Positions 15,817 to 23,609 of a stretch of DNA of 33,521 nt are shown here, one piece after another; position 1 is the stretch's first letter, and every line of letters begins with the position of its first letter. The position numbers and the translations under genes were made by a program. Under the pieces are notes generated by a model. That model was not told the DNA's origin and ran no database searches. It saw only the letters and a list, made by a program, of their open reading frames with translations. The DNA comes from an uncultured Lachnospiraceae bacterium (GTDB lineage Bacteria > Bacillota > Clostridia > Lachnospirales > Lachnospiraceae): the NCBI GenBank assembly GCA_947627365.1, contig CANQVT010000025.1, positions 1-33,521 on the forward strand. The letters run 5' to 3'.

Positions 15817-16871
15817 TATCTCTCCTCCGCGTACAGCAGCGCCTCCAGCCCATAGCACAGCGCCTTTTCCTCAATCAGTCCCTTCGGTCCGTCCCCAAAG
15901 CTCTCGATATAGTTTCCGACAAGCTGTCCACGATACCGGCGGCGCAGCTCGTCCACATGAAATGCAGGAACCGTCTTGTCCGTGATCTCCAGGATCCTCC
16001 CGCACTTCATATACTCGCGGATGTCGGGACGAAATTGCGGATGATGCTCGCCAACCAGCGTGATCCGGTACATGTGCTGCGTCCCGCAGCGCCGGATCAG
16101 CTCCGCGAGTCTCTCCCTCACCGAGTAGGTCGTGTCTGCCTCCGTGACCTCAAGCTCTTCCTGACGGTACTGGCGTCCGGCGCTCTCCACGAAGGAAAGG
16201 TGCAGGCTGTGCTTATGCGTTTCCCCGATCACATAGCCGTGCGGTCCCGGGTCGTTGCAGTCAATCGGCTCGAGCGCGCCTGCGTACATCGCAAGATTCC
16301 GTATGTACACCTGAGGTCTGTGGATATGGCCCAGCGCGATGTAGTCGAACCCGGCCGCGGCGAGCCGTTCCTTCCGCATCGGAATATGCTCCGCGTCGCC
16401 GCCATGCGCCAGCAGGATCTTGAAATAGTCGCCCTCCTCCGCGCGCAGCGTGTCGTACTTCGGCTCCTGAATCTCCCGGGCGTGATAGCTCAACCCGTAA
16501 ATCTCCGTGCGCAGCGCCGGAAGACGGACGCGCTCGCACTCCGGCGAAAACAGCCCGATGACATTCTCATTCCACGGAAAAGTAAGATAGGGGGAGTCCG
16601 GCTTCAGATAGTCATGGTTCCCCGCGATCAACACCACCACCGTCTGCTGCAACGTCGAAAACAGATAGTTCACCTCCCGAAGCTCGGAAAGCTCCGGCTG
16701 CCGGTGGAACAGATCCCCCGCGATCAACAGCAGATCAACCTTTTTTTCGTTCGCGTCCGAGATGCAGCGCCGGAAGCTCTCCCACAGCTCCCGGCCGCGG
16801 TCTTTCGCCCACAGAAAGCCCTGATCCGGCGCGGCGCCCAGATGCACGTCCGCAATGTGCATAAAACGCAT
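15816..16871 (-). CDS. Mre11/SbcD (YhaO)-like metallophosphoesterase
   Basis: Calcineurin-like DNA nuclease subunit, 351 residues. All metal-binding motifs are present in order: HIADVHLG (Asp8, His10), LLIAGDLFHR, VLIAGNHDY, LLAHGG and ALGHIHRPQ. The C-terminal half is the capping and ATPase-binding region. ATG 16871 follows GGGGGAG at about 8 nt; the frame runs 28 codons further upstream but without a ribosome site. It overlaps the ATPase gene by one base, the standard SbcD/SbcC arrangement. By family knowledge such pairs process DNA ends or hairpins. The membrane helices in the partner suggest the complex sits at the membrane. Confidence 0.92.
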   Translation of the reverse strand: MRFMHIADVHLGAAPDQGFLWAKDRGRELWESFRRCISDANEKKVDLLLIAGDLFHRQPELSELREVNYLFSTLQQTVVVLIAGNHDYLKPDSPYLTFPWNENVIGLFSPECERVRLPALRTEIYGLSYHAREIQEPKYDTLRAEEGDYFKILLAHGGDAEHIPMRKERLAAAGFDYIALGHIHRPQVYIRNLAMYAGALEPIDCNDPGPHGYVIGETHKHSLHLSFVESAGRQYRQEELEVTEADTTYSVRERLAELIRRCGTQHMYRITLVGEHHPQFRPDIREYMKCGRILEITDKTVPAFHVDELRRRYRGQLVGNYIESFGDGPKGLIEEKALCYGLEALLYAEER

Positions 16872-16931
16872 GGCATTCTCCCCCGATTCCATTATTTTTT
16901 TAAGTATATCATAGATTTTTATATACAACCA

Positions 16932-16940
16932 TGTTATAAT
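16932..16940 (+). promoter_or_regulatory. Extended -10 promoter of mscL
   Basis: TGT followed by a perfect TATAAT (16935-16940), about 39 bp before the mscL ATG. The -35 position is weak, as often seen with extended -10 promoters. The same AT-rich gap must also drive the divergent nuclease gene. Confidence 0.65.
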
Positions 16941-16978
16941 TACGAATATTAACACAATATTGCTAAAAGGAGGTACTT

Positions 16979-17422
16979 ATGAGCAAAATTCTTCAGGAAT
17001 TCAAAGCGTTCGTGATGCGCGGAAATGTCATCGACATGGCGGTCGGCGTCGTGGTCGGCGGGGCGTTCAGCAATATCGTCAACTCTCTGGTGAACGATAT
17101 CGTGATGCCCGTCGTCTCCCTCGTCACCGGCAAGATCAATTTCGCGGACATGATGATCTCGCTCGACGGCAACAAGTACGCGTCTCTGGCGGCGGCGCAG
17201 GAGGCCGGCGCGCCGGTGATCGCGTACGGCAACTTCATTCAGATCATCGTGCAGTTTCTTCTGACCGCCTTCGTGATCTTCATGGTTATCAAGGGAATCA
17301 ACAGGCTGCACAAGCCGGAGCCGGAGGCGGCACCCACAACGAAGATCTGCCCCTTCTGCAAATCTGAGATACACATCGAGGCAGTCAAGTGCCCGCACTG
17401 CGCGTCTGAGCAGCCGGAGTGA
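16979..17422 (+). CDS. mscL: Large-conductance mechanosensitive channel MscL with C-terminal zinc ribbon
   Basis: Membrane tension-gated emergency release channel. The 147 residues start with the MscL amphipathic helix and TM1 (FKAFVMRGNVIDMAVGVVVG, glycine-rich pore lining), a periplasmic-side loop, and TM2 (about 85-108). Instead of the plain cytoplasmic helix it ends in a rubredoxin-like zinc ribbon with C124-x2-C127 and C138-x2-C141. ATG 16979 is preceded by AAGGAGG. It is monocistronic, diverges from the nuclease gene and is followed by a terminator at 17497-17543. Confidence 0.95.
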   Translation: MSKILQEFKAFVMRGNVIDMAVGVVVGGAFSNIVNSLVNDIVMPVVSLVTGKINFADMMISLDGNKYASLAAAQEAGAPVIAYGNFIQIIVQFLLTAFVIFMVIKGINRLHKPEPEAAPTTKICPFCKSEIHIEAVKCPHCASEQPE

Positions 17423-17496
17423 CGCGCCGGGCAGAGGCGGACGATACATCACAGTGTATCCCGCTACATAGTCTGCGGCCTCGTCCAAGGCTCAGA

Positions 17497-17543
17497 AAAA
17501 GCGCGTCCCGAGAGGTCCCACCGATCTCCCGGAGCGCGCTTTT
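17497..17543. terminator. Bidirectional terminator between mscL and the HD-GYP gene
   Basis: AAAAGCGCG (17497-17505) pairs perfectly with CGCGCTTTT (17535-17543). With A-tracts on one side and T-tracts on the other it can serve both convergent transcripts. Confidence 0.7.
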
Positions 17544-17626
17544 CGCTGCGTGGTATATCCTGCTCTCTTTCCCTTTCGCGAGCTTTCCTTCTGCCCTTCC
17601 TTCTCCCTCGTTTCCCCGTACTTTCT

Positions 17627-20227
17627 TTAGCCTTCCTTCCCTTCCGGGCTCTGCTTTGCCCCTGCGATCTTCATGTCGGCCACCTCATAGGAGGCCTCCA
17701 TCATATCGCCGTGATAATGCTTCAGATAATTCTCTACGATACGGTTCATCACTGTCTTGATATTATTCTCCCCGATGCTTGCAAACACCACGAGGAACTG
17801 CAGCCCGCTGTAGCGCGAGCAGATATCCGTGCTCCGGATTGTCGAGCGGATCGCCTGCTCCATGCAGGACATCGCCCGCTCCTGCTCGTCCACCGTCACC
17901 GTCGTGCGCGACTCCAACGTGATGAGCGCGAGATTAAACTCATATCCGTAACGTTTCTCCAGATTTTTTATGTACTTGTACAGCTTCGTGAATACAGGAT
18001 AACCCACATCGAAAGCGCCCTGATAGTTTCCGCTGTTTCTGAGCTGCTGGATCAGGCGGTTCATATCCACATTGGTATTCTCGCCCATGCGCTCGCTCTT
18101 TCGGTGATAAATGTAGTACCCGGACTTTCCGTTCTGTTTGACATAGTAAAGCGCTTTATCCGCCTTTCTCAGGACGCTGGCGTAATCATCCTGTTTTCTG
18201 CATGCGCAGATACCGACAGACAGGGATACGGCCCGCAACAGCTCATCTGTCTCTTTCTTCTTCTCAAAGGCTCCCATCAGCTCGTTCACGATCTCGACCG
18301 AGCGCTCCTTATCCACATCCGGGATGAACATGTGAAACTCATCTCCGCCGGATCTGCACAGAATGCTCTGATCCTCATACTTTTTCAGGATATCCCCGGT
18401 TTCCTTCAGCACATGATCCCCGGCCAGATAACCTTTCGCGTCGTTGAGCTTTTTCAGGTTGTCAATGTCGATGACACACAGGCAGCCGTTCTTGTCGCTG
18501 ATCGCCTCCTTGATCTTCTGCTCTCCCTCATAGCGCAGCATCAACCCCGTCAGCGCATCCTGCTCCTTTGTCCCCTCCCGCTTCACAGTCTCCATGACCT
18601 GCTTCAGGATCTGATTTGCCCGCTCAGCGTCAATCCGCTCAATCTTGCTGTCCTCCTCGCGAAGCTTCCCCTCATCGAACAGACGCAGAAACACCTCCGT
18701 GAAATCCGGGTCGAACTGTGTCCCCTTTCCGTTCACAAGCTCCTGGCGGATCTTTTCCTCCGGAAGACTGTCACGGTACACTCTCTTGGAACTCATCGCG
18801 TCATAGGCGTCCGCGATGCAGACGATACGCGCGATCTCCGGGATCTCCTTGCCCTTCAGACCGTCCGGATATCCCCTGCCGTCATAGCGCTCATGGTGCG
18901 ACCGCGCCGCCTCCCGGATCCCCGGAAGCACGGCAATATTGGCCAGGATATCTCCGCCCACCGCCGCATGCGACTTGATGATCTCATACTCAATATCCGT
19001 AAGCTTGTCCGGCTTGTTCAGGACAGAGTCCGGAATGCTGATCTTTCCGATATCATGCAGCAGAGCAACGTGACGCAGATTGTTCAGCTCCTCCTCGGAA
19101 TAGCCCAGCTCCTGCGCGAGACGCACCGCGTACCGGGCCACGCGCGTGGAATGCCCCTTCGTATATCTGTCCTTCGCGTCAATCGTGTCCGCCAGCGCGC
19201 GCACGATCTGGATGGACATCTGCTCCACCTTCCTGCTGCGCTCCTCCGCTTTGCTCGTCTGGATCGCCACCTCGTGCTCGAGATGCTCCTCATAGTGATA
19301 GCTGTCCGTGACGTCCTTGAACAGGCACAGATAAATCTTTCTGCCCTTTTTCGGCTGCATCTCCTGACGCACCGGCTTGTACACCCTGTCGTCCTTGAAC
19401 AGGTACTCCTGCGCAAACACATCCTTCTTCACCTCGGGCACAAGCTCAGTCCCCAGCTTATTCCGGTAGAGTACCTGATATTCCTGATCGAGGATGATCA
19501 GACCCTCGCTCAGCTGGTTCATGGAATACTCTTTCGCCTCGACGACAAGATCCAGGAAATCGTAGCGCGACATGCCCCAGAGGAGCAGAAGCGAAGCAAT
19601 CGCGTAGGCCAGCGCCGTCGTATCATACCCTCTCGTAAAGCCGGACAGGACAAGCCCCAGCCCCGCCGAAGCGATCAGCAGCGTCACGAGCAGCGCAAGA
19701 ATCTGATGCTTCCTGCGCCTGCTGCTCTCGCTGTGGTATCTTCGTAGCAGACATACCCCGGCAACGACAAAATATACTCCGGCGGCCCCGATGAACGCAT
19801 AGTACACCGGCCCATGCGCCATCACAAGATGCGGAAATATGCCCTCATCCGTAAAATCAATGCTGGTATAAAACAGTCCGTGGTGTTCGCAGGACAGGAC
19901 AAGTCCCCATATCGCAAAATGGAGAAACGCCAGGATCGCATAGACGATATTTGAAAGAAAAACCCCGCTGTAGTTCAGGGCGAACATCATAATCAAGAGC
20001 GGCATAAACGATTTCCCGAGATAGGAAACCTTCGTCCCGATGATGGCCGCCTCTTTCGTGGAAGAAACGATCTCGACAAAATAACCGACGTTGTTCACCC
20101 ACGCCGCAAGCGTCAGCAGCATCAGAATCATCCGATGCCGCGAATATGCGCGGTTGAAAATATAGAGAAACTCCACAAAGACGATGATCGTCGTCAGTGC
20201 CTGCAGCCCCAGAAGAAAATAATACAT
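17627..20227 (-). CDS. Membrane HD-GYP / GGDEF cyclic-di-GMP signalling protein
   Basis: 866 residues. An N-terminal block of about seven membrane helices (1-225, histidine-kinase 7TM-like) is followed by a PAS-like segment (about 235-310), a short coiled coil, and an HD-GYP phosphodiesterase domain with HD at 391-392 (LLHDIGKIS) and HHERYDGRGYP near 450. Next come a complete GGDEF diguanylate cyclase motif at 627-631 (RSGGDEFHMF) and a C-terminal domain resembling a second cyclase fold, with the motif replaced by YSGLQF. No RxxD inhibitory site is seen just before GGDEF. So one protein may both make and degrade c-di-GMP. ATG 20227 follows GGAGG at 8 nt; a TTG six codons upstream overlaps that site. 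Confidence 0.9.
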   Translation of the reverse strand: MYYFLLGLQALTTIIVFVEFLYIFNRAYSRHRMILMLLTLAAWVNNVGYFVEIVSSTKEAAIIGTKVSYLGKSFMPLLIMMFALNYSGVFLSNIVYAILAFLHFAIWGLVLSCEHHGLFYTSIDFTDEGIFPHLVMAHGPVYYAFIGAAGVYFVVAGVCLLRRYHSESSRRRKHQILALLVTLLIASAGLGLVLSGFTRGYDTTALAYAIASLLLLWGMSRYDFLDLVVEAKEYSMNQLSEGLIILDQEYQVLYRNKLGTELVPEVKKDVFAQEYLFKDDRVYKPVRQEMQPKKGRKIYLCLFKDVTDSYHYEEHLEHEVAIQTSKAEERSRKVEQMSIQIVRALADTIDAKDRYTKGHSTRVARYAVRLAQELGYSEEELNNLRHVALLHDIGKISIPDSVLNKPDKLTDIEYEIIKSHAAVGGDILANIAVLPGIREAARSHHERYDGRGYPDGLKGKEIPEIARIVCIADAYDAMSSKRVYRDSLPEEKIRQELVNGKGTQFDPDFTEVFLRLFDEGKLREEDSKIERIDAERANQILKQVMETVKREGTKEQDALTGLMLRYEGEQKIKEAISDKNGCLCVIDIDNLKKLNDAKGYLAGDHVLKETGDILKKYEDQSILCRSGGDEFHMFIPDVDKERSVEIVNELMGAFEKKKETDELLRAVSLSVGICACRKQDDYASVLRKADKALYYVKQNGKSGYYIYHRKSERMGENTNVDMNRLIQQLRNSGNYQGAFDVGYPVFTKLYKYIKNLEKRYGYEFNLALITLESRTTVTVDEQERAMSCMEQAIRSTIRSTDICSRYSGLQFLVVFASIGENNIKTVMNRIVENYLKHYHGDMMEASYEVADMKIAGAKQSPEGKEG

Positions 20228-20296
20228 ACACGAATCCTCCGCCAAAAATGTGGCCTCGCCTTTTGTTGAATTAATTGGATAATATTATATTGGAAT

Positions 20297-20325
20297 ATTA
20301 TACTTTATTTCCAGAATATAGGCAA
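20297..20325 (-). promoter_or_regulatory. Predicted promoter of the HD-GYP/GGDEF gene
   Basis: Minus-strand TTGCCT (20320-20325), a 17-bp spacer, and a perfect TATAAT (20297-20302), about 70 bp upstream of the ATG. Confidence 0.75.
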
Positions 20326-20353
20326 GATAATTCAATAAATTCACTCGTTTTTA

Positions 20354-20382
20354 TAAAAAAACAGGCGGCTTGCACCACCCGT
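20354..20382 (-). terminator. Terminator after the Ala/Glu-rich secreted protein gene
   Basis: Minus-strand ACGGGTGG and CCGCCTGT form an 8-bp stem with two wobble pairs (20361-20382), followed by seven T residues (20354-20360). Confidence 0.75.
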
Positions 20383-20459
20383 TCTATTTTTTATCTCATC
20401 TTCTCTATCTTCCGGCGCCCTTTCTTCTCATGTGGTCCGCTGTCTGTCCCGGCCGGAAA

Positions 20460-21131
20460 TTACATTGCAAAGTTCACGGAGCTCATGTTGCTGCCTTCCT
20501 CTGTCTCTGCCGTCACGTTGTTCGCGCCCGTCTCATCGATGTGGAAGATTTCCTGTGTCTGCTCGCTGCTGATCTGTACCGTCTTGAACTCTACCTGTAC
20601 GTATACGCTGCCGTCTGCAAGCTCTACTTCGTTTCCGTCTACCGTGAAGGTCACATCGTAGAAGCTGTACTGCGCGTCCTCGCCTGCCTCGCTGTTCGCT
20701 GCCGCCGCTGCCTTCGCTGCCTCGTACTCCTCGCTGCCTTCCTCGAGCTTTCTTACCTGCATCTCGATGTTCTCCGGAAGCTCTGCCGCTGCCTGTGCGC
20801 TGATGATCACTTCGTCGTTCTCGAAGATGAAGCTCTGTGCCTCAGCCGCCTCGGTCTCTTCGGTCTCTTCGATCTCCTCTGCTACTGCGTTCGCCTCGGT
20901 CTCGGCTGCCTCTGCTGCCTGCGCTACCTCTTCCGGAACCTCTGCCGTCGCGATCGTCTCAAGTCCGAGAACCTCGATCTCGATTGCCTGTGCTTCTTCT
21001 ACTGCTGTCTCTTCTACTGCCTCAAAGGACTCCTCGATGATGAGGTCTTCTTCTGCCATCGCCGATGCGCTTACCATGAATGCTGCCATCGCTGCTGTAA
21101 GGATCATCTTCTTTACGGTCGCCTTCATCAT
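20460..21131 (-). CDS. Small secreted Ala/Glu-rich protein, function unknown
   Basis: 223 residues. A signal peptide of about 26 residues (basic MMKATVKK, hydrophobic core, ASAMA cleavage site) is followed by a very acidic, Glu/Ala/Val-rich region with few aromatic residues (27-150). The C-terminal beta-rich segment (about 150-223: YDVTFTVDGNEVELADG, VYVQVEFKT, EIFHIDETG) resembles the small repeated domains of large Firmicute surface proteins, usually ending VxFxxxSFS. Here it stops at VNFAM, so the last strand may be missing. No LPXTG motif or membrane anchor is present. GGAGG precedes the ATG at 8 nt. It has its own promoter and terminator, so it is a single-gene unit. I do not recognise a named family. 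Confidence 0.85.
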   Translation of the reverse strand: MMKATVKKMILTAAMAAFMVSASAMAEEDLIIEESFEAVEETAVEEAQAIEIEVLGLETIATAEVPEEVAQAAEAAETEANAVAEEIEETEETEAAEAQSFIFENDEVIISAQAAAELPENIEMQVRKLEEGSEEYEAAKAAAAANSEAGEDAQYSFYDVTFTVDGNEVELADGSVYVQVEFKTVQISSEQTQEIFHIDETGANNVTAETEEGSNMSSVNFAM

Positions 21132-21199
21132 TTTGTTGTCCTCCTCTTTTCTTTCTATCTATCTATGTTTTCGAAATCGTTTTCCCTTTTGTTGATTTG

Positions 21200-21208
21200 A
21201 GTATAGCA
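21200..21208 (-). promoter_or_regulatory. Extended -10 promoter of the secreted protein gene
   Basis: Minus-strand TGC-TATACT (TATACT 21200-21205), about 70 bp before the ATG. No good -35 at 17 bp. Confidence 0.5.
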
Positions 21209-21287
21209 TGGGAACTCTTTCGCAAATTATTTCGTCAAGAACTTTTTCTGCTTTTTTTCAAAAAAAGTGAAAGAATTTTCCGGACAC

Positions 21288-21313
21288 AAAAAATGCGGCG
21301 CATAAGCGCCGCA
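21288..21313 (-). terminator. Terminator after the sulfhydrylase gene
   Basis: Perfect 8-bp stem, TGCGGCGC (21294-21301) and GCGCCGCA (21306-21313), with a four-base loop, then six T on the minus strand. It starts 15 bp after the stop codon. Confidence 0.9.
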
Positions 21314-21328
21314 CTGCAAATTCATTTT

Positions 21329-22741
21329 TCAAAAAAACTCCTCAGGTGGCTTAACGTCATAAAACTGCTTGCCTGCATGATGAAGACAGCCTGCGGAAAC
21401 TTCTTTCAGATCGACATCGGAAAGCTCTCCCGCCACGCCGTTTGGACACTTCTGCGGCTCCTCCGCCTGCGCAAGCGCCTGCTCCAGATCGGCGATGATG
21501 TCCTTCACGTTCTCGATACCGACGGAGAGCCGAATGAGTCCCGGCGAGATCCCGGCCTCGTCGAGCTGCTGATCCGTCATCTGGCGGTGCGTGTGGCTCG
21601 CCGGATGCAGGACGCAGGTCTTCGCGTCAGCGACGTGCGTCACAATCGACGCGAGCTTCAGAGAATCCATGAAGCGCACCGCCGGCTCCCTGCCGCCCTT
21701 GAGCTCGAACGAGATGACGCCGCAGGTGCCCTTCGGCATATATTTCTGCGCGAGCGCATGGTACTTGTCTCCCGGAAGCCCGGCGAAATTCACCTTTGCA
21801 ACCTTCTCGTGCGCATTCAGATACTCCGCGACCTTCTGCGCGTTGTAGCAGTGGCGCTCTACACGCAGCGGCAGCGTCTCAAGCCCATTGTTCAACAGGA
21901 AACAGTTCATCGGGGACGGGATCGCACCGAGATCGCGCATGAGCTGGGAGGTCGCCTTCGTGATGTAGGCCGCCTTCCCGAACTTCTTCGTATAGATGAT
22001 CCCGTGGTAGGACTCGTCCGGCGTCGTGAGCCCCGGATACTTATCCGCGTGCGCGTCCCAGTCGAAATTGCCGCTGTCCACGATCGCTCCGCCGACCTGC
22101 AGCGCGTGACCGTCCATGTACTTCGTCGTCGAGTGCGTCACAATGTCCGCGCCCCACTCGAACGGGCGGCAATTCACAGGAGTCGCGAAGGTGTTGTCCA
22201 CGATCAGCGGAACGCCGTGCGCGTGCGCCAGCCGCGCCATCTTCTCGATATCCAGAACGACGAGGGCCGGATTCGAGATGCTCTCCGCGAACACCGCCTT
22301 CGTGTTCGGCCGGAACGCCTTCTCCAGAGTCTCCTCGTCTGCGTCTACATCGACGAAGGTGCACTCGATACCAAGCTTCTTCAGCGTGACGCCCAGCAGG
22401 TTGAACGTCCCGCCGTAGATCGCGGAGCCGCAGATCACATGATCTCCCGCCTCGCAGATATTGAACACCGCATAGAACGTGGCCGCCTGCCCCGACGCTG
22501 TGAGCATCGCCGCGACGCCGCCCTCCAGATCTGCGATCTTCGCCGCAACCGCATCGTTCGTCGGGTTCTGCAGCCTTGTATAGAAATAGCCGTCAGCCTC
22601 CAAATCAAACAGCTTGCCCATCTGGTCGGTCGTGTCATACTTGAATGTCGTGCTCTGGTAGATCGGGAGCTGCCTCGGCTCCCCGGTCTTCGGCTGCCAG
22701 CCCGACTGGATACACTTTGTCTCAATCTCGTAGTTGCTCAT
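21329..22741 (-). CDS. metY: O-acetylhomoserine sulfhydrylase (PLP enzyme)
   Basis: Cytosolic Cys/Met-metabolism PLP-dependent enzyme that converts O-acetylhomoserine and sulfide to homocysteine. Motifs: YQSTTFKYDT, FYTRLQNPTND, LTASGQAA, VDNTFATPV, the PLP lysine K207 in HSTTKYMDGH, and HPASHTHRQMT near the C-terminus. The family usually ends close to the helix at DLEQALAQA. This 470-residue protein carries about 43 extra residues with two cysteines (KCP and GCLHH). GGGAGG precedes the ATG. The J-domain gene ends 30 nt upstream, leaving no room for a SAM-binding riboswitch. Cystathionine-type lyases are relatives, but the length and motifs favour the sulfhydrylase. Confidence 0.93.
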   Translation of the reverse strand: MSNYEIETKCIQSGWQPKTGEPRQLPIYQSTTFKYDTTDQMGKLFDLEADGYFYTRLQNPTNDAVAAKIADLEGGVAAMLTASGQAATFYAVFNICEAGDHVICGSAIYGGTFNLLGVTLKKLGIECTFVDVDADEETLEKAFRPNTKAVFAESISNPALVVLDIEKMARLAHAHGVPLIVDNTFATPVNCRPFEWGADIVTHSTTKYMDGHALQVGGAIVDSGNFDWDAHADKYPGLTTPDESYHGIIYTKKFGKAAYITKATSQLMRDLGAIPSPMNCFLLNNGLETLPLRVERHCYNAQKVAEYLNAHEKVAKVNFAGLPGDKYHALAQKYMPKGTCGVISFELKGGREPAVRFMDSLKLASIVTHVADAKTCVLHPASHTHRQMTDQQLDEAGISPGLIRLSVGIENVKDIIADLEQALAQAEEPQKCPNGVAGELSDVDLKEVSAGCLHHAGKQFYDVKPPEEFF

Positions 22742-22771
22742 TGTAAAGTCCTCCCTCTGCCCTCTTGTTCG

Positions 22772-23482
22772 TCAGCAGCACAGCACCGGCCGACCGCAGC
22801 AGCACCCACAGAACGCGTTCAGCATACACAACCGCATACACCAGTCTCCCTGCCCGGCCATCGGACTGCCGTAAGTCTCGCCCATCGTGCGATACCACTG
22901 GCCGCCATTTTCAAGCTGCGTCAAAAACTGCTGATACAACGCGTTGTCCGGCTCCATCGAGACGGCTCTCTGCGCATGCTCCTTCGCGAGCACATTGTTG
23001 CCCTGCCCGGCGTTCGCCATCGCGCTCAGGTAAAACCAACGCGCGTTGTGCAGGTTGATCTCAGAGAGCACATGCAGCGCCTCCGCAAAGTGGCGGCTCC
23101 GGATATAGTTCTCAGCCGCCTGCATGCGGACGTCCTCCTCGGACCAGTTCGCGTCCTGCCTGGCGTTTCCGCCGAAGCCTCCGAAACCTCCGAAACCGCC
23201 AAAGCCACCAAAGCCGCCGAAATCTCCAGCGCCACCGTAACCGCCGTAACCCCGGGAGCTGCCCGGACCGTAGCCGCCGTAGCTGCCGCCGCCCTCGCGC
23301 TCCTGCATGATCTGCTGGTACGCCTGCTGGATCTCCTTGAACTTCTCCTCGGCCTGCGCCTTGTTTGGGTTGTTGATATTTGCATCCGGGTGATATTTTC
23401 TGCTGAGCGCACGGTAGGCCTTCTTGATCTCCTCCTCCGACGCGCTCTCCGGCACACCCAGTACCGTATACGGATTTTTCAT
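22772..23482 (-). CDS. J-domain (DnaJ-like) protein with Gly/Phe repeats, TPR-like part and Cys-rich tail
   Basis: Hsp70 co-chaperone-type protein of 236 residues. J domain at 1-65 with the HPD motif at 31-33. Next comes a Gly/Tyr/Phe-rich linker with six or so FGG units, then a helical TPR-like region (about 110-190: [35 protein letters not shown]). The tail has eight Cys in about 22 residues (WCMRLCML...CGCCCG...CC). It lacks the zinc-finger and C-terminal peptide-binding domains of true DnaJ, so its role differs from the housekeeping chaperone. Neighbours are the DUF5685 gene 127 nt upstream and the sulfhydrylase 30 nt downstream. The Cys tail could bind metal; this is inferred. Confidence 0.9.
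   Translation of the reverse strand: MKNPYTVLGVPESASEEEIKKAYRALSRKYHPDANINNPNKAQAEEKFKEIQQAYQQIMQEREGGGSYGGYGPGSSRGYGGYGGAGDFGGFGGFGGFGGFGGFGGNARQDANWSEEDVRMQAAENYIRSRHFAEALHVLSEINLHNARWFYLSAMANAGQGNNVLAKEHAQRAVSMEPDNALYQQFLTQLENGGQWYRTMGETYGSPMAGQGDWCMRLCMLNAFCGCCCGRPVLCC
23169..23222 (-). repeat. Six tandem 9-bp repeats coding FGG units in the J-domain gene
   Basis: Six consecutive 9-bp units (plus-strand consensus CCNCCRAAR) inside the Gly/Phe linker. Copies vary mainly at third codon positions. Their number may vary between strains by slippage without breaking the frame. Confidence 0.85.
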
Positions 23483-23609
23483 GATTTTCTGTTTTCTCCT
23501 GCCGCTTTACCGTCTCCGGCAGACCTTTCCTCGCTCTTCACTTATCCGACTTTTGCGTTCATCCGCAGTCGGAACACTTTCCTGTTCTTTTCCCCGGCAG
23601 ACACTCTTT
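23483..23609. other. Short intergenic region with hairpins before the J-domain gene
   Basis: On the minus strand a stem formed by CCGAC/GTCGG and TGCG/CGCA (about 23539-23565) is followed by CTGCCG/CGGCAG just before the ribosome site. The 9-mer GTCTGCCGG occurs twice. Neither hairpin has a T-tract, so they may affect translation or mRNA processing rather than termination. Confidence 0.4.

Noticed and set aside
13858-15855. Long plus-strand ORF (665 codons) opposite the YhaN-like gene
   Set aside because: Antisense shadow of a GC-rich gene; no domain, and the minus-strand protein has clear motifs.
18309-18317. Additional DnaA box
   Set aside because: A single TTATCCACA inside the HD-GYP coding sequence, isolated and within chance expectation for the window.
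17711-19747. Long plus-strand ORF opposite the HD-GYP gene
   Set aside because: Antisense shadow; Leu/Arg/His-rich composition typical of reverse frames.
22742-22771. SAM riboswitch ahead of the sulfhydrylase gene
   Set aside because: Only 30 bp to the preceding gene; no room for the fold.
23169-23222. CRISPR-like array
   Set aside because: Tandem 9-bp units without spacers, coding FGG repeats in frame.
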